Virus record (IMG/VR): IMGVR_UViG_3300027969_002881
Location: 1-64,000 of that record
Length of the DNA: 64,000 nucleotides
Origin: a virus
Reading direction: 5' to 3' (one strand)
Within the stretch, counting starts at the first letter, position 1. Each line of letters begins with the position of its first letter. The notes under the pieces were generated by a model. The model did no database searches. It was not told the DNA's origin and saw nothing but the letters and a program-made list of their open reading frames with translations. The translations under genes and the position numbers were made by a program. Below, in pieces: positions 25,429 through 34,306 of the stretch.

Positions 25429-26277
25429 ATGACAGCAACATTTAAAAAAGACGAATCCGTTCATGGAACAGCCTTTACATTTAAAAAAGACAACATTGTT
25501 GATACTGCGGAAATCAAAAACATGACTGAACCAGTAAAATTAGAAACAGGCCTGGACGCAATGGCAGGCGATGGCGGATACCAAGAAGAAAAGTATCTAG
25601 GAAACTATCTACGTTTTAAGATGAAACGTGACGGCAAAAGGTTCTGGGCAGGTGATAATATTAGTGAATATGTCAACGACCATAACAAAGAGCAACTGAT
25701 CGACGAAGCTGAAGAAGCATTTGAACTAGTGCTGGATCGTTTGCTTATTGACAGAGAGAACGATCCTAATAGTAAAGGTACCGCAAGACGACTTGCTAAA
25801 ATGTACTTTAATGAAATAATGGCAGGAAGATATGAACCAGCACCAGACGCAACAGCATTTCCAAACGACTCGCAGGATCGTTATGAGGGCATGTTGGTTG
25901 TTCGCAGTGAGCTTCGCAGTATGTGTAGTCATCATCATCAACCCGTTAGTGGCGTTGCTTATATTGGCATTATTGCCGCGGAAAAGCTCATTGGACTCAG
26001 CAAATACACAAGAATCGCACAATGGTGTGCCCGGCGAGGTACTCTCCAAGAGGAACTTGCTAATGACATTGCTAGGGAAATCGAAAAGGCCACGGGAGCC
26101 AAAAGCTTAGGCGTATATATACAAGCAGTACACGGGTGCTGTGAGAATCGTGGTATTATGGCACATAGCAGTCTAACACAGACCACAGTATTGAAAGGAT
26201 CTTTTAAAGAAGATCCGGGTGCAAAGAAAGAATTCTTTGACAATATTAAACTACAACAGGAGTTTGCTTCGCGATGA
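25429..26277 (+). CDS. folE: GTP cyclohydrolase I
   Basis: 282 residues; the extra 60 are N-terminal. SMCSHHHQPVSGVAYIG holds the zinc Cys and catalytic His residues, followed by LIGLSKYTRIAQWCARR and QAVHGCCENRG with the second Cys. It converts GTP to dihydroneopterin triphosphate, the first step of both folate and 7-deazaguanine synthesis. Here the QueD-like, QueE and DpdA-like genes argue for DNA modification. It has its own promoter. Confidence 0.92.
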   Translation: MTATFKKDESVHGTAFTFKKDNIVDTAEIKNMTEPVKLETGLDAMAGDGGYQEEKYLGNYLRFKMKRDGKRFWAGDNISEYVNDHNKEQLIDEAEEAFELVLDRLLIDRENDPNSKGTARRLAKMYFNEIMAGRYEPAPDATAFPNDSQDRYEGMLVVRSELRSMCSHHHQPVSGVAYIGIIAAEKLIGLSKYTRIAQWCARRGTLQEELANDIAREIEKATGAKSLGVYIQAVHGCCENRGIMAHSSLTQTTVLKGSFKEDPGAKKEFFDNIKLQQEFASR

Positions 26278-26483
26278 AAGATCCAGTAATAGAATCTAAT
26301 GCCAATGAATTAAAGTCATTAGTTGATCGAATTAATATTATTATGAGCGACCTACAAGATATGAATGTAGAAGTTAGGATTGCTTATATTGCCAAAGACG
26401 AGCCAGGACATCGTATTGATACAGATTCTGATAGACAGCGTATTAAACTTTGGAAAGTAGAAGAGCGTAATGGCTACATCTAA
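26274..26483 (+). CDS. Small hypothetical protein
   Basis: 69 residues. Helical N-terminus (ANELKSLVDRINIIMSDL) followed by beta strands. ATGA overlap with folE. No family recognised. Confidence 0.6.
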   Translation: MKDPVIESNANELKSLVDRINIIMSDLQDMNVEVRIAYIAKDEPGHRIDTDSDRQRIKLWKVEERNGYI

Positions 26484-26814
26484 GCCAGGCTATGGTGCTA
26501 TCCCGCCCGGCGGTACCAACGGATCCTTTCTAACTGCTAATGGCTTGAATGGTACTAATTGGTCAGCTCATAACATCCCGCAACATACTAATGCTGTTCA
26601 AATCGGTAATCCTGATCCTGTTATTACATTTAAATTGGACGGTGATATTGTTACCAAAGCAGGAACTATTACAGCAGATGATTGGATCTCTGTTATTAAA
26701 ATCACGAAACAGTTGATCATGGACATGAGCAATGATGAGGAATTAGTATCTAAATATCCATATATACGAGACGCGGCGCATATTTGGATGATGAACAAAC
26801 TTAAAGGAGAATGA
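26470..26814 (+). CDS. Hypothetical protein, Gly/Asn-rich N-terminus
   Basis: 114 residues. GYGAIPPGGTNGSFLTANG resembles short collagen-like or fibre-linker segments of phage virion proteins; the C-terminal half is helical (SVIKITKQLIMDMSNDEELV, then SKYPYIRD). Possibly a virion accessory protein. Function unknown. Confidence 0.55.
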   Translation: MATSKPGYGAIPPGGTNGSFLTANGLNGTNWSAHNIPQHTNAVQIGNPDPVITFKLDGDIVTKAGTITADDWISVIKITKQLIMDMSNDEELVSKYPYIRDAAHIWMMNKLKGE

Positions 26815-26815
26815 T

Positions 26816-26989
26816 ATGAACGAAAATATTAAACAACTAGCCATAGAGTGTTATAACCCTTATGGCAATTTTGACACCAAAAAGTTCGCCGAGTTGATTG
26901 TGCAGGCATGTGCTAAACGCTCAGAAGAACTAGGACAACCTGAACTAGGAACAGGATTAATGAAACATTTTGGAGTTGACCATGAGTAA
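26816..26989 (+). CDS. Small hypothetical protein (57 aa)
   Basis: ATG 26816 to TAA 26989, preceded by AAGGAGA. The translation begins MNENIKQLAIECYNP and ends HFGVDHE; a small alpha-helical protein. The next gene starts inside it at 26982. A clear ribosome site and tight spacing support it as real. Confidence 0.6.
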   Translation: MNENIKQLAIECYNPYGNFDTKKFAELIVQACAKRSEELGQPELGTGLMKHFGVDHE

Positions 26990-27155
26990 ATTTTTAAGTT
27001 GGTTTGAGCGTAATCGCAAATCCATTGGCTATGTAATCGGTGGCGTCAATTTAGGATCTGGCGTTGGACATATTATTAATGGCGATATTGCCAATGGTGT
27101 GGTATATGTTATATTAGGATTGGTACTAGTTTTAGATACAAGGATGTTCAAATGA
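26982..27155 (+). CDS. Small membrane protein (57 aa)
   Basis: ATG 26982 with TGGAG six bases upstream. Two hydrophobic stretches (GYVIGGVNLGSGVGHII, GVVYVILGLVLVL) with a basic N-terminus (FERNRK). Overlaps both neighbours. Function unknown. Confidence 0.6.
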   Translation: MSKFLSWFERNRKSIGYVIGGVNLGSGVGHIINGDIANGVVYVILGLVLVLDTRMFK

Positions 27156-27658
27156 GTAAAGTATATCTAATTAAGCCTCTACACAAGAAAAGTGTAGTAT
27201 GGCACGTAGAAATGTTTCGCGAAAATGCCGATGGTAGTATTAGCTGGTTTAACATTGACGAAACATATCGTTGGGGACAGGGCTTTATCGAAGAAGATCT
27301 AGACTGTAATCTTCCTTGGCAAGGTGACAATGTTGCTTACGCTCGAGCAGATGTAGGCTGGGGTTGCGAATTCGATGATAGTTGCAGTGTTGAATGGGAA
27401 TTCAGCGATGACATTCCAGAATTAGAACAACAAGAACTCAAAGAAGCATACTACGAAGGTGGTGCAGGTTGGTTGTATGATGGTGAACATGATTGGCAGG
27501 AAGAAGATTGTGCGGTACACATCATTGCACCATATCAAGTTGATTTGTGTGAAGAAGATGGTACGGTCATTGAAGAAAATATTAAACTTAAATCGCGGCC
27601 GGTAACAAGCAATGAATGGCCGTTTGTATTTCCAAAAGACAGCGAACAAGGAGGCTAA
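27152..27658 (+). CDS. Acidic hypothetical protein
   Basis: 168 residues, very rich in Asp/Glu and Trp (DVGWGCEFDDSCSVEWEFSD, EHDWQEEDCAVHI). No family recognised. Strong negative charge could mimic DNA, as anti-restriction proteins do, but there is no specific support. ATGA overlap upstream. Confidence 0.6.
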   Translation: MSKVYLIKPLHKKSVVWHVEMFRENADGSISWFNIDETYRWGQGFIEEDLDCNLPWQGDNVAYARADVGWGCEFDDSCSVEWEFSDDIPELEQQELKEAYYEGGAGWLYDGEHDWQEEDCAVHIIAPYQVDLCEEDGTVIEENIKLKSRPVTSNEWPFVFPKDSEQGG

Positions 27659-27659
27659 T

Positions 27660-27902
27660 ATGGCAACACGCAAAAAGAAATCAGATCTTATAGGTAATTC
27701 AAAAATTATACTATCAGAAACTAAAATAGTTAAAGAAAGTCATTTAACAATTACATACAATAATGGTTATCCTGAAAAATTAGAATGGGATGACGAGGCG
27801 TTGTTACGGGACGTTAGACTTGCTATTCTGACAGCAGAAAGTAAGATACCCGTAAGTGAAGAATCAAAAGAAAGATGGACGCAAGAAGCAGGCGGCCTAT
27901 AA
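27660..27902 (+). CDS. Small hypothetical protein
   Basis: 80 residues from ATG 27660, which follows AAGGAGG; the earlier ATG at 27612 lies within the previous gene. Basic start (MATRKKKSDL), beta-rich middle, helical end. Unknown. Confidence 0.6.
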   Translation: MATRKKKSDLIGNSKIILSETKIVKESHLTITYNNGYPEKLEWDDEALLRDVRLAILTAESKIPVSEESKERWTQEAGGL

Positions 27903-27909
27903 AATATAA

Positions 27910-28149
27910 ATGGGCAAGTCGCAACAACTGATATCTCTTAACTTTTGGGAATCCAAACAGTTAGAATATTGGATAGAAGATAATTTTCCAGATTGTCGAG
28001 TTCGTTGTCTTTACGATACTTGGAGTGATCCGGAGCAAAAAGAATGGTATGCCATAGAAGGTAATATTACACTTGACATGGAACTACTTCTGAAGTTAAA
28101 ATATGGTAATAAATTAAAAGGCTCTAACGCAGGAATAAGATATGGATAA
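27910..28149 (+). CDS. Small hypothetical protein
   Basis: 79 residues, starting MGKSQQLISLNFWES. Overlaps queE by 8 bases. No family recognised. Confidence 0.55.
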   Translation: MGKSQQLISLNFWESKQLEYWIEDNFPDCRVRCLYDTWSDPEQKEWYAIEGNITLDMELLLKLKYGNKLKGSNAGIRYG

Positions 28150-29002
28150 AATTAAAGTAAGTGAAATCTTTTATAGCGCACAAGGAGAAGGTCGATTTAT
28201 TGGCGTACCTAGTGTGTTCTTTCGAACATTTGGTTGTAACTTTAAATGTGGCGGTTTTGGCCTGCCCACAGGAGAAAAGACTACTGAGCCTGATGACATA
28301 GGCGCTAAAGTTCACTTGTATAAAACATTTATGGATCTGCCACTAGCACAAACTGGTTGTGATAGTTATGCTAGTTGGCATCCTGCATTTAAGCATCTAA
28401 GTCCTTATTATAGCATTGATGAAGCTATCGACGAGATGTTAAAGCTAACTCCCAACCATGCTTGGAAACAGGACAATGGCAATGACGTACATCTTGTCAT
28501 TACAGGCGGTGAGCCTTTACTAGGATGGCAACAACTATATCCAGATTTGCTAAGTGAAAACAAGATGCGCGATCTCGAAAACTTAACCTTTGAGACAAAC
28601 GGCACTCAACACTTGCATGAAGACTTTAAACGTTTCTTAACAAACGACTATCACTTGCGTAAAGATCAAATTACATTTAGTGTTAGCCCTAAGCTAAGTG
28701 CCAGCGGAGAATCTTGGAAAGACGCCGTCTGTCCAGAAGTAGTAGTAGAATATCAAACACGAGGTTTTACATATTTAAAGTTTGTTGTTGACAAGTTAGA
28801 GGACTTCAAAGAAGTAGATGCCGCAACAGCAGAATACAGAGAAGCAGGATTTAAAGGTCCTGCGTTTGTCATGCCTGTAGGTGGCACTGATGCCGCATAC
28901 TTTGCTAACAGTAAACACATTGCTGACATTGCTTTAGAACGAGGTTATCGATATAGTCCTAGACTACATGTAGACATTTGGAGTAATGGGTGGGGTAAGT
29001 AA
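28142..29002 (+). CDS. queE: QueE-like 7-carboxy-7-deazaguanine synthase (radical SAM)
   Basis: 286 residues. The start EIFYSAQGEGRFIGVPSVF is the QueE N-terminus. Cluster cysteines are in GCNFKCGGFG and then, 36 residues later, GCDSYASW, giving C-x3-C-x36-C instead of the usual C-x3-C-x2-C; the final Cys keeps the CDxxYA context. VITGGEPLL is the GGEP motif and FSVSPKLS also fits QueE. It makes CDG from the QueD product. It follows FolE and serves the same pathway as DpdA. Confidence 0.88.
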   Translation: MDKIKVSEIFYSAQGEGRFIGVPSVFFRTFGCNFKCGGFGLPTGEKTTEPDDIGAKVHLYKTFMDLPLAQTGCDSYASWHPAFKHLSPYYSIDEAIDEMLKLTPNHAWKQDNGNDVHLVITGGEPLLGWQQLYPDLLSENKMRDLENLTFETNGTQHLHEDFKRFLTNDYHLRKDQITFSVSPKLSASGESWKDAVCPEVVVEYQTRGFTYLKFVVDKLEDFKEVDAATAEYREAGFKGPAFVMPVGGTDAAYFANSKHIADIALERGYRYSPRLHVDIWSNGWGK

Positions 29003-29034
29003 TGTTTGGAACAGGATATACCGGAGGAGATCCA

Positions 29035-29376
29035 ATGAAAGCACAAACACCTGCAAAAGGTATAATGTTTGATGCAGATTATGGCAATAGTAAAACGTAC
29101 ACCATTGCCTGCGATTGTCAAGATGGTGATCATCAAGTTCATATGTGGATTGAACTGAACGGAGATAAAGATACACAGGACATTGAAATGACATTCTATG
29201 TAAATACTACCACGCCCTTCTGGAAAGAAGGATTTAGTCGTGTTAAGGCCGCATGGGATATTTTAGTACATGGCTATAGAGAAGATCAGCATTCATTGAT
29301 CTTAAACAAACAAGCGGCATTGAATGTCGCTAGTACAATTACAACTGTAATAGAAGAATTAGAAGGAATTAAATGA
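29035..29376 (+). CDS. Hypothetical protein
   Basis: 113 residues from ATG 29035, chosen because GGAGGAGA lies just before it; the ATG at 29002 gives 11 more residues and overlaps the queE stop. [20 protein letters not shown] and WIELNGDK suggest a beta sandwich with a cysteine pair; the C-terminus is helical. Known as an unnamed family in similar phages. Confidence 0.6.
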   Translation: MKAQTPAKGIMFDADYGNSKTYTIACDCQDGDHQVHMWIELNGDKDTQDIEMTFYVNTTTPFWKEGFSRVKAAWDILVHGYREDQHSLILNKQAALNVASTITTVIEELEGIK

Positions 29377-30473
29377 GTTATTTGTTTACCAGTGAGAGTG
29401 TGTCGGAAGGACACCCAGATAAAGTTGCTGATGCTATCAGTGATGCCGTATTAGATTTAGTTATGGCGCAACAAAATCCTTCACTTAGATGTGCTTGTGA
29501 AACTCTTGTTACAACTAATAGAGTTGTTGTTGCAGGCGAGTACAAAGGTGTTTTGCCTCCGGAAGAAGTAGAAGTTGCTATTCGAAAAGTTATCAAAGAC
29601 ATTGGCTACGAGCAAAGTGGGTTTGATTGGCGTACTGCGGAAATTACAAACTTACTTCACGGGCAAAGTGCTGATATTGCTTTAGGCACAGATAACTTCG
29701 GCGCCGGGGATCAAGGCTTGATGTTTGGCTATGCGTGTAATGAAACTGACACCTACATGCCTAGTGCAATTTATTGGAGCCATCGCATTGTAGAAGAGCT
29801 TACTCGTCTACGAAAAAATGGTATGATGGAATGGCTCGGCCCAGACGCTAAGAGTCAGGTTACATTTGAATACAATGATGATGGCTCACCTAGACGTATT
29901 GCCAAGATTGTATGTAGTACACAGCATAGAGAAAGCGTTAGTCTTGGCGATATTAGGACTAGTGTCAAAGATGTTATTAAAAATATTTTACCCGGTAAGT
30001 ATGTTGATGACAATACTGAGTTTTATATTAATCCTACTGGCAGGTTTGTTATTGGTGGCCCTGATGGTGATACAGGTCTCACCGGTCGTAAGATTATTGT
30101 TGATACTTATGGTGGGTATAGCCCTCATGGGGGCGGGGCTTTCTCAGGGAAAGATCCCACAAAGGTGGACCGTAGCGCCGCTTACTTAACTCGCTACTTG
30201 GCTAAGAACATTGTAGCAAGTGGCAAGGCGCCCTGGGCCACATGTCAAATTAGCTATGCTATTGGTATGGCGCAACCAATGAGTTTTTATATTGAAACAG
30301 CTGATACAAAACAAAGTCGTGAATTGACTAAATGGGTTCAAGAAAACGTTGATTTAACACCAAAAGGTATTATTGATCGTTTTAACTTATTTAGGCCTAT
30401 ATATAACTTAACAACTAATTATGGACACTTTGGTAAAGCATATTTGCCATGGGAAGAAGTGGACTTATTTTAA
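29373..30473 (+). CDS. metK: S-adenosylmethionine synthetase
   Basis: 366 residues, slightly short of the usual 380-400. [20 protein letters not shown] is the ATP/methionine site (H14), [12 protein letters not shown] the second signature and [19 protein letters not shown] the phosphate loop. The enzyme makes SAM from methionine and ATP. In this genome it would serve QueE, up to eight radical SAM proteins and a methyltransferase. ATGA overlap with the gene before. Confidence 0.95.
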   Translation: MSYLFTSESVSEGHPDKVADAISDAVLDLVMAQQNPSLRCACETLVTTNRVVVAGEYKGVLPPEEVEVAIRKVIKDIGYEQSGFDWRTAEITNLLHGQSADIALGTDNFGAGDQGLMFGYACNETDTYMPSAIYWSHRIVEELTRLRKNGMMEWLGPDAKSQVTFEYNDDGSPRRIAKIVCSTQHRESVSLGDIRTSVKDVIKNILPGKYVDDNTEFYINPTGRFVIGGPDGDTGLTGRKIIVDTYGGYSPHGGGAFSGKDPTKVDRSAAYLTRYLAKNIVASGKAPWATCQISYAIGMAQPMSFYIETADTKQSRELTKWVQENVDLTPKGIIDRFNLFRPIYNLTTNYGHFGKAYLPWEEVDLF

Positions 30474-30802
30474 TGTTAAACAAATTAAAAAACCTATTTG
30501 CTAAAAAAGAAGTACCAGGTAAGAACTGGAAAGAAAGCAAAGAACCACAAGTCCGAGTAATCAATACAGACTTTGATGAAAACAATCCAAGACAGGGGTT
30601 TATGGAATTGGAATGGAATCCAGCTTTCATTACTTTCCTTAAAGAGCACAACTACCAAGGTACCAATGAAGAAGAAATCGTCGACAAGTGGTTTACCGAT
30701 TTGTGTAAAAATATTGGACAACAATTAGATGAAGAATCCAAATTTGTAGCCGATGCTGACGTTTTACCAAAGAAGCGTAAAAAAGTTGACAAAAACGTTT
30801 AA
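30473..30802 (+). CDS. Hypothetical protein
   Basis: 109 residues from ATG 30473, which overlaps the metK stop. WNPAFITFLKEHNYQG and a Lys-rich end (PKKRKKVDKNV). Unknown. Its final codons contain the -35 of the next promoter. Confidence 0.6.
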   Translation: MLNKLKNLFAKKEVPGKNWKESKEPQVRVINTDFDENNPRQGFMELEWNPAFITFLKEHNYQGTNEEEIVDKWFTDLCKNIGQQLDEESKFVADADVLPKKRKKVDKNV

Positions 30803-30814
30803 AGAAGGTATAAT
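30786..30814 (+). promoter_or_regulatory. Sigma70-type promoter TTGACA-17-TATAAT
   Basis: -35 30786-30791, -10 30809-30814. The next ATG (30818) is only three bases past the -10, so a start at the usual distance would fall within or after the ATG. GAAGG (30804-30808), overlapping the promoter, could serve read-through transcripts. Confidence 0.7.
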
Positions 30815-30817
30815 AGC

Positions 30818-31027
30818 ATGTCTTCTAAAAACTTAGCTTTTAAGGTTAATTGGGTCGGTGACAGCCATATTGTTGTTGCGCTCAAAAAACAAGAAGAAGA
30901 TAATTGGAAAGAGTTCTTAATGACAGTTAGAGAATACGCAGAGTTTATGTCTCTTATGCAAGAGTTTAATCTGGCTTTCAAAGAACAACTTGATCAGAAA
31001 ATTATTGAATCTTACTTTAATGAATAA
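30818..31027 (+). CDS. Small hypothetical protein
   Basis: 69 residues, MSSKNLAFKVNWVGDSHIVV, beta strands then a helix. Overlaps the RNase H gene by 8 bases. Unknown. Confidence 0.6.
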   Translation: MSSKNLAFKVNWVGDSHIVVALKKQEEDNWKEFLMTVREYAEFMSLMQEFNLAFKEQLDQKIIESYFNE

Positions 31028-32009
31028 AACTTACTTACTTGTGGATGCCGCTAATATGTTCTTTCGTGCTCGTCACGTTGTTCGCGGCGAGGATGCAGAA
31101 ACTAAAGCAGGTATGGCTTACCATATTATGTTTAACAGTATTAACAAAGTATGGCGTGACTTTAAAGGCAGTCATGTTGTGATCTGCCTCGAGGGCCGCT
31201 CGTGGCGCAAGGATATCTACGAAGGTTATAAACGTAATCGTACTGAAGCTCGTGCGGCTTTGAGTCCAAAAGAACAAGAAGAAGACCAAATGTTTTGGAA
31301 GGCATTCGATGACCTTAAAGATTTTTTTGAAGCCAAAAGTAATTGTACAGTACTTCAGCATCCTCGCTGTGAAGCCGACGACTTTATTGCTCGTTGGACA
31401 CAAGTACATCCGGATGATACCCATGTTATTGTCAGCAGTGACAGTGACTTTTACCAATTGCTTGCACCAAATGTAAAGCAGTTCAATGGTATTACTAAAC
31501 AGTTGATCACAGTTGATGGCATCTTCGACGAAAAAGGTAAACGAGTAAAAGATAAGAAAACCAAAGAGGATCTTCCTCCTCCCGATCCGCAATGGTTATT
31601 GTTTGAGAAATGTATGCGCGGTGATACATCTGACAATGTCTTTTCGGCATATCCAGGTGTACGTGAAAAAGGTACAAAGAACAAAGTCGGTCTTCGAGAA
31701 GCATTTGCAGATAGAGATACCAAAGGCTATAATTGGAACAACATGATGCTACAGCGTTGGGTAGACCACGAAGGCGTCGAGCACAGAGTTCGTGACAAAT
31801 ATCTATTCAATAAACAACTGATCGACTTGACAGAACAGCCAGAAGACATTAAAATAGCATTAGATGAAACAATTGCCACTGTGTCAGGAAAGGCTCCTGT
31901 TAAACAAGTAGGAATGCATTTTGTTAAATTTTGCGGTAAATGGAATCTTATCAATATCGCAGACAGAATGGCAGAACACGGCGAGTATCTAGGAGCAACA
32001 TATAAATGA
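31020..32009 (+). CDS. rnh: RNase H / 5'-3' exonuclease (T4 Rnh type)
   Basis: 329 residues from ATG 31020 (T4 Rnh is 305). LLVDAANMFFRARH holds the first metal Asp, CEADDFIARW and SSDSDFYQL the central acidic cluster, and GDTSDNV the H3TH entry. These are the FEN-1/5'-nuclease motifs. It removes RNA primers on the lagging strand with gp43 and the clamp. Confidence 0.9.
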   Translation: MNKTYLLVDAANMFFRARHVVRGEDAETKAGMAYHIMFNSINKVWRDFKGSHVVICLEGRSWRKDIYEGYKRNRTEARAALSPKEQEEDQMFWKAFDDLKDFFEAKSNCTVLQHPRCEADDFIARWTQVHPDDTHVIVSSDSDFYQLLAPNVKQFNGITKQLITVDGIFDEKGKRVKDKKTKEDLPPPDPQWLLFEKCMRGDTSDNVFSAYPGVREKGTKNKVGLREAFADRDTKGYNWNNMMLQRWVDHEGVEHRVRDKYLFNKQLIDLTEQPEDIKIALDETIATVSGKAPVKQVGMHFVKFCGKWNLINIADRMAEHGEYLGATYK

Positions 32010-32470
32010 TTTTAGCTAAAAGTATTATTAAAGATAAATTTTGGATTCTTGAAGAGAATGCCAAACGGGTTGGTATGATGAACTTTAAGGATGATAACTA
32101 TACTATCAATCTTAAACGTAGAGATTTTGTTGTTCGTAATACTACTGAACTTAAAAATCTTGGCATCGAATTTGTTGTTCGTGATTTAACACAAGGCGGC
32201 AATATTGAAGTAATGGGTTATCCTACTGATCAAGAAGAAGTCTTTAACATCAAAGAAATGGACGGATATCCTACATTTACTAAAAAATCCACAAGTAAAA
32301 GTACTCATGTGGCAGGATGGTATGGATTGAAGTTCAAAAATGGGTGGGTTGCTAGCCTATGCCCTAGATTTACTACTATCAAAACCAATGTATTTGTGGG
32401 TCCTTACAAGACCAAGATGGATCTTAAAGTAGTTCTAAGCCAACAAAAAGAAACTATATTAGAAGATTAA
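32006..32470 (+). CDS. Hypothetical protein
   Basis: 154 residues; ATGA overlap with rnh. Beta-rich, basic (NLKRRDFVVRNTTELKNLG). No family recognised. Stop is just before a regulatory hairpin. Confidence 0.6.
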   Translation: MILAKSIIKDKFWILEENAKRVGMMNFKDDNYTINLKRRDFVVRNTTELKNLGIEFVVRDLTQGGNIEVMGYPTDQEEVFNIKEMDGYPTFTKKSTSKSTHVAGWYGLKFKNGWVASLCPRFTTIKTNVFVGPYKTKMDLKVVLSQQKETILED

Positions 32471-32481
32471 GTTAGCATTTA

Positions 32482-32519
32482 ATCTGTTTCTCTGATAAAT
32501 AATAGTAGGAGAAACAGAT
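32482..32519 (+). promoter_or_regulatory. RBS-blocking hairpin with late promoter in its loop
   Basis: Perfect 11-base-pair inverted repeat ATCTGTTTCTC (32482-32492) / GAGAAACAGAT (32509-32519), 16-base loop. The right arm takes in part of AGGAG (32507-32511) before ATG 32521. The loop holds GATAAATA (32494-32501), whose predicted +1 is 32507, the first base of AGGAG. A late transcript would lack the left arm and leave the site free, while read-through RNA would fold it away. T4 genes such as e and soc use this arrangement. Confidence 0.75.
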
Positions 32520-32520
32520 A

Positions 32521-32838
32521 ATGGCTAGACCGAAACCTACTATACTTTTAACATATACAGATCCAACAAGTTACAAAAGCGAAGAGATTTTAGAAGCTGA
32601 AGCCATCTATGCTGTTTTCTTTCAAGGTAAACCGTTTAATCTTAGAACACACTTGAACAGTTTACAAGACTATCCGGGTCCAAAATATAAAAAAGTAAGT
32701 TTTAGCAATTCAGGTCATGCGTTTAATCTAATGGAAAAGATGAATAAACTTTTTAAATGTAATGATTTTACTGTAGTGGAACTTTTACAAGGCGCCGAGG
32801 TCAATGAATATGACCTTATCAAAAGAGCAGATAAGTAA
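32521..32838 (+). CDS. Hypothetical protein under hairpin/late control
   Basis: 105 residues. MARPKPTILLTYTDPTSYKS with an alpha/beta pattern. No family recognised. First gene of the P450-containing operon; likely late because of the hairpin and octamer in front. Confidence 0.65.
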   Translation: MARPKPTILLTYTDPTSYKSEEILEAEAIYAVFFQGKPFNLRTHLNSLQDYPGPKYKKVSFSNSGHAFNLMEKMNKLFKCNDFTVVELLQGAEVNEYDLIKRADK

Positions 32839-33145
32839 ACTGGTTTTTGGTGAGATACAAAAATCAGTTGATACGCCATTGACCTTTTTTAGGGTTTATA
32901 AAAATAGCAAGGGAACAAGATTTACTGGCTTGGGTTTTGATCTAGCTAGTTTTTTATGGAAAACCTATACAGTAAAGCTTCCACAAGATTATAAAATTGC
33001 CAACAAAACTCTGCTAATGCTGGACAGCAGAATGGAATGGCCCTACTATCTTAGTAAGAAAAAACTTATATTATTCAGCGAAATGGATGCTTTTGAATTT
33101 ACTTTATACTCAGGTGATATAAATTTATGGGCGCACAAAGAATGA
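32804..33145 (+). CDS. Hypothetical protein
   Basis: 113 residues (ATG 32804 or 32810, after GAGG). Starts helical, then beta strands (RMEWPYYLSKKKLILFSE). Overlaps both neighbours. Unknown. Confidence 0.6.
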   Translation: MNMTLSKEQISKLVFGEIQKSVDTPLTFFRVYKNSKGTRFTGLGFDLASFLWKTYTVKLPQDYKIANKTLLMLDSRMEWPYYLSKKKLILFSEMDAFEFTLYSGDINLWAHKE

Positions 33146-34305
33146 ATGCCAATGGATATTATTCAGTCAATGGTATAGAATTTGACAACAAAATTACTGC
33201 ACTGATTCGTGCTTCAGAATTAAACACTGAAGTTAAATGGCATTACTTTGATAATGTATTTGAAACTGCGAAAAACAATAATTTATTAGTAGATACTAAC
33301 TTAGAAGAATTATACAAAATAAGAGCACAACAACTTAGAGACAGCTATGATTATCTTATTTTAAATTATAGCGGAGGCAGCGATAGTCATAATATATTAC
33401 ATGTGTTTTTAAAGAACAATATCAAATTAGATTGTATCTATATACAATGGCCCGAGCGGCTGATGGACAAAGGTCTGTTCAATGTTAACACCAACGACAA
33501 ATCTACATTTAACTTTCACAGTGAATGGGAACTAGTATTAAAGAAAGACCTAGAGTGGCTAGCACAATCACACCCAGAAATAAAGATAGAACTATTTGAT
33601 TGGCTGGACTGTGTCGACGAAAACTTTTATACTGATAAAATATTTGAACAGAATGTTAGTAACTTGCCCAGCATGGCAAGAAGTATCAAGCAAAATAATT
33701 ACAGTAAAACCGAAACAGAACTAGCTGGCAAGGGTAAACGAGTTGCCAGTATATTTGGTATAGACAAACCTAATATTGTAAAGCATCAAGGTAAGTGGCA
33801 TTACTTTTTCGCAGACACAGCATTCATGGCACAAGCGAATCCTGGAAATCCCCATGGGCTGGAATATTTTTATAATACTCCTGCATTTCCTGAATTAACA
33901 ACAATACAATGTAAGAAACTAGCCAAGTGGTATGATTCAAATCCCAGTCATTTGTATTTGGTTAAATCACGCACAGACAGAATCGCAGAAAATCCTGCTG
34001 TAGCAAATTTCACGCACAGGCAGAACATGGATGAGTACCATCAAATGGCAGAAATTGCCAAACTTGTGTGTTACCCTTACTGGGACTTTACTAGATTTCA
34101 AGCAGAAAAGCCGTTTAGTGTCTTGGATAACTTACAACTAGGTGTACGAGCCTGGGATAACATTTTACATGCTTTGCCAAAATTTAAAAGAGCACAACAA
34201 GCATGGGAATATCATTGGACCAGCTATTTAAATAATATAGACATTGCAAAGATGCGAAGCAAAGATACGGTACCCGTAATAAGATCAAAATATTATAAGT
34301 TATAA
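33142..34305 (+). CDS. PP-loop ATPase-like protein, first of pair
   Basis: 387 residues from ATG 33142 (ATGA overlap; ATG 33127 is less likely because the paralogue at 36817 aligns from here). The N-terminus NGYYSVNGIEFDNK and then LNYSGGSDSHNILHVF give the PP-loop. The rest aligns in pattern with the 36817 protein (IFGIDKP versus VWGTDKP). Such domains activate a substrate as an adenylate for amide or thio chemistry. Part of the P450/FabD operon. Confidence 0.72.
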   Translation: MNANGYYSVNGIEFDNKITALIRASELNTEVKWHYFDNVFETAKNNNLLVDTNLEELYKIRAQQLRDSYDYLILNYSGGSDSHNILHVFLKNNIKLDCIYIQWPERLMDKGLFNVNTNDKSTFNFHSEWELVLKKDLEWLAQSHPEIKIELFDWLDCVDENFYTDKIFEQNVSNLPSMARSIKQNNYSKTETELAGKGKRVASIFGIDKPNIVKHQGKWHYFFADTAFMAQANPGNPHGLEYFYNTPAFPELTTIQCKKLAKWYDSNPSHLYLVKSRTDRIAENPAVANFTHRQNMDEYHQMAEIAKLVCYPYWDFTRFQAEKPFSVLDNLQLGVRAWDNILHALPKFKRAQQAWEYHWTSYLNNIDIAKMRSKDTVPVIRSKYYKL

Positions 34306-34306
34306 C

